DNA from: Flavobacterium sp.
GTDB lineage: Bacteria > Bacteroidota > Bacteroidia > Flavobacteriales > Flavobacteriaceae
Direction of reading: 5' to 3'
DNA length: 64,000 nucleotides
NCBI RefSeq assembly: GCF_017744675.1
Contig: NZ_JAGIAV010000003.1
Coordinates: 124,001 to 188,000 of the forward strand
Shown: one piece after another, positions 8,773 to 17,332 of the stretch
Layout: every line of letters starts with the position of its first letter
Numbering within the stretch: position 1 is the stretch's first letter
The notes under the pieces: model-generated
What the model was told of the DNA's origin: nothing
The model's database searches: none
Seen by the model: the letters and a program-made list of their open reading frames with translations, nothing else
Position numbers and translations under genes: made by a program

Positions 8773-10008
8773 TTATATTTGAAATCTGTCTGTAGCTACA
8801 GAAGTTGGTTTGCCAGAAATAATCTCGGTTACGATTTTTCCTGTTGCCGGCGCCAGACTTAATCCCATCATGGCGTGTCCAGTTGCTAAGATCAAATTTA
8901 CGATTTTTTTGTCTCGCGCAATAATTGGCATTCCACTTGGAGTACAAGGCCTGAACCCAAACCAAGTATCTTCAGTTTTCGGCATTTCGACTTTCATATC
9001 AGGATAAAAATCATTAATGCTGTTTATAATTCCCTGAAGTCGGTTTGCATTTATTTTATTGTCTTTAGTGTGGGTTATTTCCATCGTTCCTCCAAATCTA
9101 ATATCATTAGACATTGGAGTTACAGCTACTTTTCCTTCACATAAAATAGACGGAATACTAGGTTTTTGTTCTTTATCATTTAAAGTAAAACTATAACCTT
9201 TTCCTGGCAAGATAGAAATCGAGATATTTAATTTTTTCGCCAAAAAAGGACTCCAAGATCCTGATGCCAAAACCACTTCGTCAGTTCTAAAAAGCCCTTT
9301 ATCGGTTACTATTTTTTCTATTTTATTTCCTTCTAAAACAAAATCTCTAACGCTAGTTTGCGAATAGATTTCGACTTTTAAACGATTTAATTCTTCTTTG
9401 ATAAAAGCCATAAATTTTTGCGGATACAAATGCGCATCACTTTTATAATGGACTCCGCCAATTACATTTGTATTGGTTCCTTTCTCTAAAAGAGCAACTT
9501 CAGATTTTGACAAATAATCTACTTCAAGACCAAGACGTTCTGCTTCTTTGCCTTCGTGATGCATTTCATCTGCTACTTTATCACTCTTATAAAGCATCAA
9601 AAGTCCTTTTTCTTCATAAAAAAAGGAATTATTTTCTTTGGCAAAATCCTGATACAGCTCTTTACTTAACAAAGAAAGATCTCGCAAAGCAGGCATCGCT
9701 TTTTCGACATGACGCAAATTGGCATGTTTATAAAACTGCATTCCCCAGCTTAATAAATCTTTACTTAAACGCGGTTTTACATAAAACGGACTTCGGCTAT
9801 CAAACATCCATTTTATGCCTTGTGCAATCATGCCAGGCTGTGCCAACGGAATAATATGCGAAGGCACAATCATACCTGCGTTTCCGTACGAACAGCCATT
9901 CTTCATGTCAGATTCGTCAAATACGCTTACTTCGTAACCTTCTTTTGCAAGATAATATGCAGAACATAAGCCAATAATTCCGCCGCCAATTACAGCTACT
10001 TTTTTCAT
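8773..10008 (-). CDS. FAD-dependent D-amino-acid dehydrogenase, probably D-hydroxyproline dehydrogenase
   Basis: 411 residues of the DAO/DadA family. The N-terminal Rossmann motif GGGIIG (residues 8-13) with a following acidic strand end binds FAD. The C-terminal GHAMMGLSLAPATG motif is typical of this family. In the known bacterial hydroxyproline route, cis-4-hydroxy-D-proline is oxidised to 1-pyrroline-4-hydroxy-2-carboxylate by an enzyme of this type. The genes around it supply the steps before (epimerase) and after (deaminase, semialdehyde dehydrogenase), which makes that substrate much more likely than D-alanine. A hairpin and about 190 bp separate it from the epimerase gene, so expression may be partly uncoupled. 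Confidence 0.85.
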   Translation of the reverse strand: MKKVAVIGGGIIGLCSAYYLAKEGYEVSVFDESDMKNGCSYGNAGMIVPSHIIPLAQPGMIAQGIKWMFDSRSPFYVKPRLSKDLLSWGMQFYKHANLRHVEKAMPALRDLSLLSKELYQDFAKENNSFFYEEKGLLMLYKSDKVADEMHHEGKEAERLGLEVDYLSKSEVALLEKGTNTNVIGGVHYKSDAHLYPQKFMAFIKEELNRLKVEIYSQTSVRDFVLEGNKIEKIVTDKGLFRTDEVVLASGSWSPFLAKKLNISISILPGKGYSFTLNDKEQKPSIPSILCEGKVAVTPMSNDIRFGGTMEITHTKDNKINANRLQGIINSINDFYPDMKVEMPKTEDTWFGFRPCTPSGMPIIARDKKIVNLILATGHAMMGLSLAPATGKIVTEIISGKPTSVATDRFQI

Positions 10009-10100
10009 AAATTTTAATTCGTTAAAAGTTCTTTGAGACTATTAATTATATTGTAAACCTTAGAAAAACAATTGTATCCTCTCTATTGAAAATTTTTAAA

Positions 10101-10124
10101 ATCCCTTAGTCTTAACTAAGGGAT
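10101..10124 (-). terminator. Intercistronic hairpin, possible weak terminator
   Basis: A perfect 9-bp inverted repeat (10101-10109 with 10116-10124) sits between the epimerase and dehydrogenase genes. On the minus strand it is followed only by a broken T run, so it may attenuate rather than stop transcription, or stabilise mRNA ends. Confidence 0.45.
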
Positions 10125-10200
10125 ATCAAAAAACAATAACTCAACAATTGGTGTAATTTATTTTCTGTTCCTAAGATTCATTATACTATAATTTGATTTT

Positions 10201-11211
10201 TTAAATTACCTGAAATCCGAAAGCATACGGATCATCGCTTTCATCAATTATAATAGTATTGTATCCGTAAACTTTTGCCCAGCCTTGTATGCTTGGCACA
10301 ATAGCAGGAATGTCTCCAATAGAAGTTTCTTCTACCACTTTTCCAATAAATTTGCTTCCAATATAACTTTCGTGAATAAACTCTTCCCCTTTTTTCAATT
10401 TTCCTTTAGCATGCAATTGCGCCATTCTTGCCGATGTTCCTGTTCCGCATGGCGAACGGTCGATCGCTTTGTCGCCATAAAAAACAGCATTTCTGCCAGA
10501 AGACGTTGGATCTATAGGTGATCCTGTCCATAACATATGCGACACATCTCGAATCGTATCATTTTGCGGATGAATGAAATAGTCTGGATATTTTTCATTA
10601 ATTTTTTTGCGTACTTCCTGACTGTACTGAATAATCTTGCTTGCTGTAAAATCCTGAACGCCAGAAAAATTCTTTTGCGGATCTACAATAGCGTAGTAAT
10701 TTCCTCCGTAAGCCACATCAAAAACAATCTCACCCAATTCTTCACAATCAACGGTAAGACCTTCAGCAGCCAAATATGATTTTACGTTGGTCAGACGTAC
10801 CCAATCTACTTTTTTGCCTGTTTGCTGGTATTCGATATGCACTAAACCTGCTGGAGCTTCCATTTTGATGATTCCTGGAGTTTTTGGTGTGACCAAGCCT
10901 TCTTCTACAGCAATTGTAATTGTGCCAATTGTTCCGTGTCCGCACATTGGCAAACAGCCAGAAGTTTCGATAAACAATATCCCAACATCATTGGCAGGGT
11001 CATGAGGCGGATATAAAATACTGCCGCTCATCATATCATGTCCTCTTGGTTCAAACATTAACCCTTTACGAATCCAGTCATATTCTTTTAAGAAATGCTG
11101 CCGTTTTTCACTCATTGAATTACCTTGCAGATTTGGTCCGCCACCAGCAACAACCCGAACTGGATTCCCGCATGTGTGAGCGTCTACGCAAAAAAAAGTT
11201 TTCTTTACCAT
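10201..11211 (-). CDS. 4-hydroxyproline 2-epimerase (proline racemase family)
   Basis: 336 residues, the usual length for this family. Two catalytic cysteines are visible: Cys90 in LPMCGHGTIG and Cys255 in RSPCGTGTSARMA. Having Cys at both places separates epimerases/racemases from trans-3-hydroxyproline dehydratases, which have Thr at the second site. The reaction interconverts trans-4-hydroxy-L-proline and cis-4-hydroxy-D-proline without a cofactor, in the cytoplasm. The gene lies 1 bp downstream of the semialdehyde dehydrogenase and upstream of the D-amino-acid dehydrogenase. Neighbours for every later step make hydroxyproline, rather than proline, the expected substrate. Confidence 0.93.
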   Translation of the reverse strand: MVKKTFFCVDAHTCGNPVRVVAGGGPNLQGNSMSEKRQHFLKEYDWIRKGLMFEPRGHDMMSGSILYPPHDPANDVGILFIETSGCLPMCGHGTIGTITIAVEEGLVTPKTPGIIKMEAPAGLVHIEYQQTGKKVDWVRLTNVKSYLAAEGLTVDCEELGEIVFDVAYGGNYYAIVDPQKNFSGVQDFTASKIIQYSQEVRKKINEKYPDYFIHPQNDTIRDVSHMLWTGSPIDPTSSGRNAVFYGDKAIDRSPCGTGTSARMAQLHAKGKLKKGEEFIHESYIGSKFIGKVVEETSIGDIPAIVPSIQGWAKVYGYNTIIIDESDDPYAFGFQVI

Positions 11212-11212
11212 T

Positions 11213-12796
11213 TTATATTTGAGATAGTGTTAGTTTATTATTTACTGTACGCACAATTTGCAACGGATTCTCATTCTGCAATTCAGCTGGCAGCAATTCA
11301 TTTGGCCAATTCTGATAACTTAACGGTCTCACCCATCTGTAAACTGCATGTATGCCAACGGCAGTATAACGTGAATCTGACGACGCAGGATAAGGTCCGC
11401 CGTGAAGCATTGAAGCGCAAACTTCTACTCCTGTAGGCACACCATTAAAAATCAGGCGTCCCACACGATTTTGCAGAGCCGAAATAATCTCTTTATGAGT
11501 TTCTATTTCGTTGTCTTCGCTTATAATTGTTCCTGTCAACTGTCCTTCTAATTCAGAAATGACTTCTATTAATTCGGCTTCATTTTCACATTCTATCAAA
11601 ATAGAAAACGGACCAAAAACTTCATTGTGCAATATTTTATTCTCTAAAAATTCCTTACCATCTACCTTCAAAACTGTTGGAGTGCCGTGATTAGGCGTTG
11701 CTTCTCCTTTAAACTGTGCAATTCTCGAAACTCCGTTCTGCTCTTCTATCTTAGCAATTCCGCTGTTAAAATCAGCATATATAGACGGATGCAGCATACA
11801 TCCCGGCTGAATCTTTTCTATAGCTTCATTAAGATTTTCTTCAAACTCATTTAGTTCGTCACCTCTTAAAGCTAATAATAAACCTGGATTAGTACAAAAT
11901 TGTCCTGCTCCTAAAGTGATAGAATTTGCATAAGCTGTCGCCCATTTCTCGCTGTTCTTTTTCAAAGCATTTGGCAAAAGAACCACAGGATTTATGCTTC
12001 CCATTTCGGCAAATACTGGAATTGGCTCTGGACGCTGTGCGGCCAAATCGCATAATGCACGGCCACCTTTAATGCTTCCTGTAAAACCTACTCCTTTTAC
12101 CAATGGGTGTTTAACTAAACTTGTTCCCAATGTTCTTCCGTCTCCTATAAGATTAGAAAAAACACCTTCGGGCATATTGGTCTTCTGTGCTGCTTTTATA
12201 ATAGCCGAAGCTACCATCTCACCTGTTCCGATATGCATAGAATGGCTTTTTACAATAACCGGACAACCCGAAGCCAAAGCTGAAGCTGTATCTCCTCCGC
12301 TTGTAGAGAATGCAAAAGGAAAGTTACTAGACCCGAAAACCACAATTGGTCCAAGAGGAACTAACATTTTGCGTAAGTCTTCTTTTGGTGCAGGCTGTCT
12401 GTCAATTATTGCAGTATCTATAGTTGCCTGAACCCAGCTTCCTTCTGTAAGCATTTCGGCGAAAGCTTTTAGCTGGCCAATCATACGACCACGTTCTCCT
12501 TCTGCTCTGCCTCTTGGAAAACCAGATTCTGTACAATATTGCTCTAAAAGATTGTCTCCTAAAGCTAAAATTTCGTCTGCAATCGCATTTAAGAAATTTG
12601 CTTTTTCAAGACCTGATTTTTTTTTATAACTCGCAAATGCCTGATTGGCCAAAGTAACCGCTTCCTCAATTTCGTCCTGAGTTGCCTCTGTAAAAACCCA
12701 CGGATTTTCTTTGTTCAATGACGGATTAAACGTTTTTAAGGTTTTTGAACCGCTTGCTTTAAGCTGACTTCCTATATAATTTTTTCCTGTAATCAT
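11213..12796 (-). CDS. Alpha-ketoglutarate semialdehyde (2,5-dioxovalerate) dehydrogenase
   Basis: 527 residues of the aldehyde dehydrogenase superfamily. The catalytic Cys301 (GAGQFCTNPG) and general base Glu264 (FAEMGSINPV) are present, as is the nucleotide-binding GFTGSIKGG. The 'AEMGSINPV' version and the length fit the NADP-linked ketoglutarate semialdehyde branch. It oxidises 2,5-dioxopentanoate to 2-oxoglutarate, the last step of hydroxyproline breakdown. It is separated from the upstream deaminase by 143 bp containing a large inverted repeat, and abuts the epimerase by 1 bp. Sugar-acid pathways use the same enzyme, but no sugar-acid genes are nearby. Confidence 0.9.
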   Translation of the reverse strand: MITGKNYIGSQLKASGSKTLKTFNPSLNKENPWVFTEATQDEIEEAVTLANQAFASYKKKSGLEKANFLNAIADEILALGDNLLEQYCTESGFPRGRAEGERGRMIGQLKAFAEMLTEGSWVQATIDTAIIDRQPAPKEDLRKMLVPLGPIVVFGSSNFPFAFSTSGGDTASALASGCPVIVKSHSMHIGTGEMVASAIIKAAQKTNMPEGVFSNLIGDGRTLGTSLVKHPLVKGVGFTGSIKGGRALCDLAAQRPEPIPVFAEMGSINPVVLLPNALKKNSEKWATAYANSITLGAGQFCTNPGLLLALRGDELNEFEENLNEAIEKIQPGCMLHPSIYADFNSGIAKIEEQNGVSRIAQFKGEATPNHGTPTVLKVDGKEFLENKILHNEVFGPFSILIECENEAELIEVISELEGQLTGTIISEDNEIETHKEIISALQNRVGRLIFNGVPTGVEVCASMLHGGPYPASSDSRYTAVGIHAVYRWVRPLSYQNWPNELLPAELQNENPLQIVRTVNNKLTLSQI

Positions 12797-12823
12797 GTTT
12801 TTATCTTATAAATGAATGTTTTG

Positions 12824-12912
12824 AGTCGCAGTTTTCGGTCGCAACCTTAGTAGAAATCGCCCCTAAAGATTCTAACTGAGACTGGTGCTAGGACCGAGAA
12901 GAGGCTGCGACT
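12824..12912. repeat. Structured intercistronic inverted repeat
   Basis: An 8-bp perfect arm (12824-12831 with 12905-12912), followed after a 4-nt bulge by a 9-bp arm with one mismatch (12832-12840 with 12892-12900), encloses about 50 nt. It fills most of the gap between the deaminase and semialdehyde dehydrogenase genes. It may be a member of a dispersed repeat family or a processing/attenuation structure. Confidence 0.5.
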
Positions 12913-12939
12913 AAAAAAGCCAATCTTGCCAATATGCTG

Positions 12940-13854
12940 TTATAAATTTTTATAGTCTGGCAAAGTTGGTCTTGTGCGTAATCCTTCAGCAATAATCGCT
13001 AGGACTTTTTCTCTTTCAGCTCCTTGCAATGGCAATCTCGGAGCACGAACATTTTCGGTACCGATTCCTGTTGCTACTTCTGCCAATTTGATATTTTGTA
13101 CTAAGAATGAGTTAATATCCAATTCTAATAAAGGCAAAAACCATCTGTAGATTTTTAAAGCCTCTTCTATTCTTCCGGCTTTAGCCAATTTATAAATAGC
13201 TACTGTTTCTTGAGGAAAAGCACAAACCAATCCAGAAACCCAACCATCAGACCCCATCAATAAGCTTTCTAAAGCTAAAGTGTCTACTCCTGATAATATT
13301 TTTAAACGATCTCCAAAACGGTTAATCATTCTAGTAACATTAGAGATATCTCTTGTGGATTCTTTTACGGCTTGGATGTTATCGTATTTCAATAGTTCTT
13401 CGAACATGTCTAAAGTAACTTCAATTTTATAATCAACAGGGTTGTTATAAACCATAATAGGAAGCGAAGTATTCTTTGCCACTTCGGCATAAAAAGTTAC
13501 GGTCTCAAAATCCGATGCTTTGTAGCGCATTGGAGGAAGCATCATTAATCCTTTTGCTCCATCTTCTTCGGCTTTATTTGCTGCCAAAATGGCTGCTTTT
13601 GTAGTTTGCTCTGCAATATTCATAATTACAGGCACTTTATTATCTGTAAGCGAAACGGTATGTTTCACTAATTCTCTTTTTTCTTCTTCCAAAAGTGTGC
13701 TGGCTTCACCCAAAGTGCCGCCTAAAATAATACCTGATACTCCAGCATCTAATTGTGCCTTCATATTAACTTCAAACATGTTGAAGTCTAATTTATCATC
13801 TGCAGTAAATTTTGTAGTTACCGCCGGCATCACGCCATTCCATTGAATACTCAT
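12940..13854 (-). CDS. DHDPS/NAL-family lyase, probable 1-pyrroline-4-hydroxy-2-carboxylate deaminase
   Basis: 304 residues forming a TIM barrel of the dihydrodipicolinate synthase superfamily. The Schiff-base Lys164 (AVKEST) and Tyr136 (MVYNNP) are in place, as is the GGTLGEASTL substrate loop. In hydroxyproline catabolism a family member deaminates the cyclic imine to 2,5-dioxopentanoate. True lysine-pathway DapA is possible by fold alone, but the position as first gene of a hydroxyproline operon, divergent from an AraC regulator, argues strongly for the deaminase. A -7 box and direct-repeat operator lie directly upstream. Confidence 0.88.
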   Translation of the reverse strand: MSIQWNGVMPAVTTKFTADDKLDFNMFEVNMKAQLDAGVSGIILGGTLGEASTLLEEEKRELVKHTVSLTDNKVPVIMNIAEQTTKAAILAANKAEEDGAKGLMMLPPMRYKASDFETVTFYAEVAKNTSLPIMVYNNPVDYKIEVTLDMFEELLKYDNIQAVKESTRDISNVTRMINRFGDRLKILSGVDTLALESLLMGSDGWVSGLVCAFPQETVAIYKLAKAGRIEEALKIYRWFLPLLELDINSFLVQNIKLAEVATGIGTENVRAPRLPLQGAEREKVLAIIAEGLRTRPTLPDYKNL

Positions 13855-13876
13855 AATTTTAATTTTTTATATAAGC

Positions 13877-13943
13877 CAAAATTATCCAGAAACAACAGAG
13901 CGGAGTCTTCAAAAATTACCACAAAATGATATTATATTACCCT
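13877..13943 (-). promoter_or_regulatory. Hydroxyproline operon promoter with AraC-type direct-repeat box
   Basis: A perfect Bacteroidota -7 element (TAATTTTG on the minus strand, 13877-13884) lies 23 bp before the first gene. Thirty bp upstream comes a direct repeat of ATTACC (13915-13920 and 13936-13941), 21 bp apart. The second half lies in a 13-mer identical to one in front of SusC, with the same spacing to the -7 box. It is in the 179-bp gap shared with the divergent AraC gene. Confidence 0.65.
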
Positions 13944-14003
13944 ATATAAAGACAAAACTTAAAAAACAGAACATTATAGCATCATTTTTTTAATCAAATA
14001 CAA

Positions 14004-14011
14004 TATATTTG
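14004..14011 (+). promoter_or_regulatory. -7 element of the araC-family gene
   Basis: TATATTTG matches the Bacteroidota TAnnTTTG consensus exactly and lies 22 bp before the regulator's ATG. No clear -33 TTG was seen, so the promoter is probably weak or activated. Confidence 0.45.
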
Positions 14012-14033
14012 GTAGTAACTAACTAACCACTAT

Positions 14034-14879
14034 ATGAAAGTTTTTCCATTTAAAATTCCAAAATCTGGAGAAGATCCCCTTATTTATCAAGAAGATATAG
14101 AAGTATCCTTTTATGATAAACTGCATCAGCATGAAGAAATTCAAATTAGTTTTATCGAAAAAGGTGAAGGTGCTGTTTTTGCTGGTGATACTATTTCGCA
14201 ATATCATCAAGGAGATATATTGGTAATTGGAAGTAATTTGCCTCATGTTTTTAGAAGTGATGTTCAGGAAAATGTAGTTTCTGTAATGCGTACTTTATTT
14301 TTTACTTTCAATTCTTTCGGAAGAGATTTTTTCGAATTGCCTACTTTTCGAAACATCCATCCTATTCTAGAAAACAGCAAGAACGGGTTCATTATTCATA
14401 ACGCACCGAAAAAAGTAGTCAAGTATTTTAAGAAATTAAAAAAAGCCGACAGTTATACGCGTTTTATATTGTTCCTTGATATTTTAAAATGGCTTTCGAC
14501 ATCTGAATATACACCGCTTTCTAATTATTTGTATCAAAAGAAAATAACGGACAATGAAGGAAAAAGAATGCAGATTGTATTTGAATATGTTATGACGAAT
14601 TTCCATAAAAACATTACACTCGACGAAATTGCTTCGATTGCGAGTATGACCAAAAACGCTTTTTGCCGGTATTTTAAAGTCCGTACTAATAAGTCTTTTT
14701 TTCAATTTCTTATTGAAGTTCGTATTGAGAGAGCTGCAAAGTTATTGTCGAATAATGAGGAATTATCAGTTCTTGAAATTGCAGAATTATGTGGTTTTAA
14801 TAATATTTCTAACTTCAATAGAAAGTTTAAGGAACTGAAACAGCTTTCTCCTTTGCAGTATCGAAAGCTTAATTTGTAA
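14034..14879 (+). CDS. AraC-family transcriptional regulator
   Basis: 281 residues. The N-terminal part is a cupin-like sensor (HEEIQISFIEKGEGAVFAGD and DILVIGSNLPHVFRSD, about residues 35-85). The C-terminal 100 residues hold two helix-turn-helix motifs; the second has the family signature ending FNRKFKELKQLSPLQYRKLN. It is transcribed away from the hydroxyproline operon, the classic arrangement for a local activator. The 21-bp-spaced direct repeats in front of the operon and of SusC are the sort of site such proteins bind. The ligand is not readable from sequence; hydroxyproline or a hydroxyproline peptide is the obvious guess. Confidence 0.9.
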   Translation: MKVFPFKIPKSGEDPLIYQEDIEVSFYDKLHQHEEIQISFIEKGEGAVFAGDTISQYHQGDILVIGSNLPHVFRSDVQENVVSVMRTLFFTFNSFGRDFFELPTFRNIHPILENSKNGFIIHNAPKKVVKYFKKLKKADSYTRFILFLDILKWLSTSEYTPLSNYLYQKKITDNEGKRMQIVFEYVMTNFHKNITLDEIASIASMTKNAFCRYFKVRTNKSFFQFLIEVRIERAAKLLSNNEELSVLEIAELCGFNNISNFNRKFKELKQLSPLQYRKLNL

Positions 14880-15060
14880 ATACATTATGCATAAATATTT
14901 CACGCAGATTTTAAATGATTAAAGCAGATCAAAAAAAATCTGCTAAATCTGCGAGAGAAAAATTGCTCGCAAAGTCGCAGAGCCGCAAAGTTTTTTTTCG
15001 CAGATTGTTAAGATAAAAAATCTGTATAAATCTGCTTCAATCATTTTCAATCTGCGTGAA
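14880..15060. repeat. Dispersed 'cgcagatt' type intergenic repeats
   Basis: Short pieces such as 'cacgcagattt', 'aaatctgcgag' and 'gctcgcaaagtcgcag' recur in both orientations here and again at 26.9-27.5 kb. They look like the dispersed non-coding repeats of Flavobacterium genomes. No open reading frame of note lies here. Confidence 0.55.
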
Positions 15061-15103
15061 AAAAAACGGCTGTTTAATCTCATCTTAACGAGATCAAACA
15101 GCT
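15061..15103 (-). terminator. Terminator after the GH36 gene
   Basis: A long imperfect stem (15068-15081 with 15090-15103) is followed on the minus strand by a T run (15061-15066). It lies 25 bp after the GH36 stop codon. Confidence 0.75.
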
Positions 15104-15127
15104 GATTTACTTTATAATAAATCTTCT

Positions 15128-17332
15128 TTAATTCCCTGACACTTCTGTAATTTCAAGCACGACACTTGATTCTACTTTTGACGAAGAAACTCTTAAACCC
15201 ACATTCATTAGAAAATCACCTTTAAAAGATTCGCCAGATTCTTCTAGCGTTTTCTTGGCATCTGGCATTAAATTGATTTCTTCTACTTTGTACATTTTAT
15301 TGGCATCTAAACCTTGAAAACGAACCAAATTATATTGCGGATCGTAAAGCGGATGAAGCGTATAAGAAAATAAAACTGCTTTACTTTTCGATTCGTTAAT
15401 ATACATCAAAACAGCACGACTGTCTTCATAAGGAGAAATAATTCTATACAAGTCTCCATGCCAAATTATCGGACTTAATCTTTTATAATTGGCAACTGCA
15501 TCCTGAGTATATTTTAATTCTTTTTCTTTCAGCTCTTTTACATTAATATCAAAACCTAATTTACCCATCATGGCAACGTCTGTTTTGAATTTGATTGATT
15601 GATTTCCCCAAGAGGTTACGTGATTGCAAATCGAAAAAGCTGGGAAAAACTGCGAATATCCCCACTGAATAAAAACTCTGTTGTACGGATCGGTATTGTC
15701 GCTTGCCCAAAACTCTGTAAAATATTTTAAGAATGCATAATCGGTTCTTCCGCCGCCGCCCGCGCAAAGCATCATAGGCAGGTTTGGATATTTTGTTTTA
15801 ATTCGCTCCAAAACTTTATATAAACCTCTCGTATATTCTATGAACAGATGCGACTGCTGATTTTTTAAATAAGTCGAATATGCATTGGTCATCATTCGGT
15901 TGCAATCCCATTTAAAGAAAGCTACTCCGCCATTGGTCTGCATGATATCATCAACAGTTTTGAATACAAAATCCTGCACTTTCGGATTGGACAAATCTAA
16001 AACCAATTGTGTTCTATAATAACTTTCTTCTCTATTTGGCAATTTCAAAATCCAGTCCGGATGCTTCTCGTACAGTTCACTTTTGGGGTTTACCATTTCT
16101 GGTTCAATCCAAATTCCGAATTTAATTCCCGTTTTTTCTGCTTGCTGGATCAAGAAACCTAAACCGTTTGGCAGTTTCGTTTTTGTCGGTTGCCAATCTC
16201 CTAAACCCGATTTATCGCCACTTCTTGGATATTTGTTTCCAAACCAGCCGTCATCCAATAAAAACATATCAACGCCCAAAGTTTTAGCGTCTTCAAACAT
16301 TTCAGTTAATTTCTTTTCGTCAAAATTAAAAAAAGTGGTTTCCCAATTGTTCAGTAAAGTTAAACGTGGTTTGTCTCCATCTTTTACGCCGTAGTTTTTT
16401 GCCCAAGAATGCAAATTTCTACTCGCCTGACCTTTTCCTTTATTCGAAAAAGTATAAATAAAAGAAGGTGTCGTAAATACTTCTCCAGGCTGAAGGCTAT
16501 ATTCTGAAGCAAACGGATTGATTCCAGAACTAATTCGAAGCGAGTTTTTATTGTCTAATTCAAAAGTGAACTTAAAATTTCCTGACCAAGCAATGGTTCC
16601 TGCAACAAGTTCGCCTGTATTTTCTTTCGCCTTATCATTCAATGCTAAGAAAAAAACGGGCGTTTGATACATATTGGTTCTTACTCCCAATTTAGAATCG
16701 ATTACTTTAGCACCGCTAGTGAGTTCGCTTTCCTGCATTCGAACTTCTTTTGCCCAATCTCCATGAAACTGAGTCAGCCAATAACGGTCTGCATCAAAAT
16801 GCAACATCGACGATGCATAGTTGTATAACATTACAGGTTTCTTTTCATGGTGTTCAATTTCGGTCCATTGTTCTATTACATTTTCTTTATAAAAAGCTTT
16901 ATAATGCAATGTCACTTGCACAGGATAAACTGGATCCTTCATCTTTATAATCGTCTCAGTTGTATTTGAGTCTATTTTATTGGTTTGATGGCTTACATAA
17001 ACTAGTTGTAAAGCAGGATTTCCATCATTGTGTGTTATTCGTATGGCAGATTCAAACAAATTATCGGTTCCGTAAGTTGGATAAGCCAGATGTCTTAAAT
17101 TGACCAACGGATTCCCATCATTAATTACAAATGATTTGTCGCTTTCTTTTGAAATGGTCTGGTATGACGAAGCTTCTAATTTTGCTCCTAAATAAGACTG
17201 ATATAACAATCCATTTTTTGCCACTTTTAAAATTAAAGCCGTGTTGTGGGTTTCAATTGCGATAGGATCATTCTGTGCATTAGCCTCCCAAAAGAAAATG
17301 GTGAGAATTAATAAAGTAACTACTTTTTTCAT
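15128..17332 (-). CDS. Secreted GH36 alpha-galactosidase
   Basis: 734 residues with a signal peptide (ending EANAQ). An N-terminal beta-sandwich precedes a TIM barrel. GH36 landmarks are clear: LLDDGWFGNKYPRSGDKSGL, the nucleophile Asp476 in FFKWDCNR, CAGGGGRTD, and the acid/base Asp545 in FWASDNTD. It removes terminal alpha-linked galactose in a retaining reaction. It is transcribed away from the adjacent SusC/SusD-glycosidase set across a 920-bp gap, and closed by its own terminator. Its location suggests it works with that uptake system in the periplasm. Alpha-N-acetylgalactosaminidase activity occurs in the family and cannot be excluded. Confidence 0.93.
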   Translation of the reverse strand: MKKVVTLLILTIFFWEANAQNDPIAIETHNTALILKVAKNGLLYQSYLGAKLEASSYQTISKESDKSFVINDGNPLVNLRHLAYPTYGTDNLFESAIRITHNDGNPALQLVYVSHQTNKIDSNTTETIIKMKDPVYPVQVTLHYKAFYKENVIEQWTEIEHHEKKPVMLYNYASSMLHFDADRYWLTQFHGDWAKEVRMQESELTSGAKVIDSKLGVRTNMYQTPVFFLALNDKAKENTGELVAGTIAWSGNFKFTFELDNKNSLRISSGINPFASEYSLQPGEVFTTPSFIYTFSNKGKGQASRNLHSWAKNYGVKDGDKPRLTLLNNWETTFFNFDEKKLTEMFEDAKTLGVDMFLLDDGWFGNKYPRSGDKSGLGDWQPTKTKLPNGLGFLIQQAEKTGIKFGIWIEPEMVNPKSELYEKHPDWILKLPNREESYYRTQLVLDLSNPKVQDFVFKTVDDIMQTNGGVAFFKWDCNRMMTNAYSTYLKNQQSHLFIEYTRGLYKVLERIKTKYPNLPMMLCAGGGGRTDYAFLKYFTEFWASDNTDPYNRVFIQWGYSQFFPAFSICNHVTSWGNQSIKFKTDVAMMGKLGFDINVKELKEKELKYTQDAVANYKRLSPIIWHGDLYRIISPYEDSRAVLMYINESKSKAVLFSYTLHPLYDPQYNLVRFQGLDANKMYKVEEINLMPDAKKTLEESGESFKGDFLMNVGLRVSSSKVESSVVLEITEVSGN

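Noticed and set aside
10201-11211. Proline racemase or trans-3-hydroxyproline dehydratase
   Set aside because: Both catalytic sites are Cys, which excludes the Thr-type dehydratase, and the neighbouring genes complete 4-hydroxyproline breakdown rather than proline use.
11994-12431. Plus-strand ORF of 145 codons opposite the semialdehyde dehydrogenase
   Set aside because: It is a mirror frame of a conserved enzyme with no signal or family features.
12940-13854. dapA of lysine biosynthesis
   Set aside because: The fold allows it, but the gene heads a hydroxyproline operon under an AraC-type box with no lysine genes around.
15128-17332. GH36 enzyme as part of collagen disaccharide breakdown
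   Set aside because: The collagen glycan has alpha-glucose and beta-galactose, not alpha-galactose, so this enzyme does not fit the hydroxylysine route.
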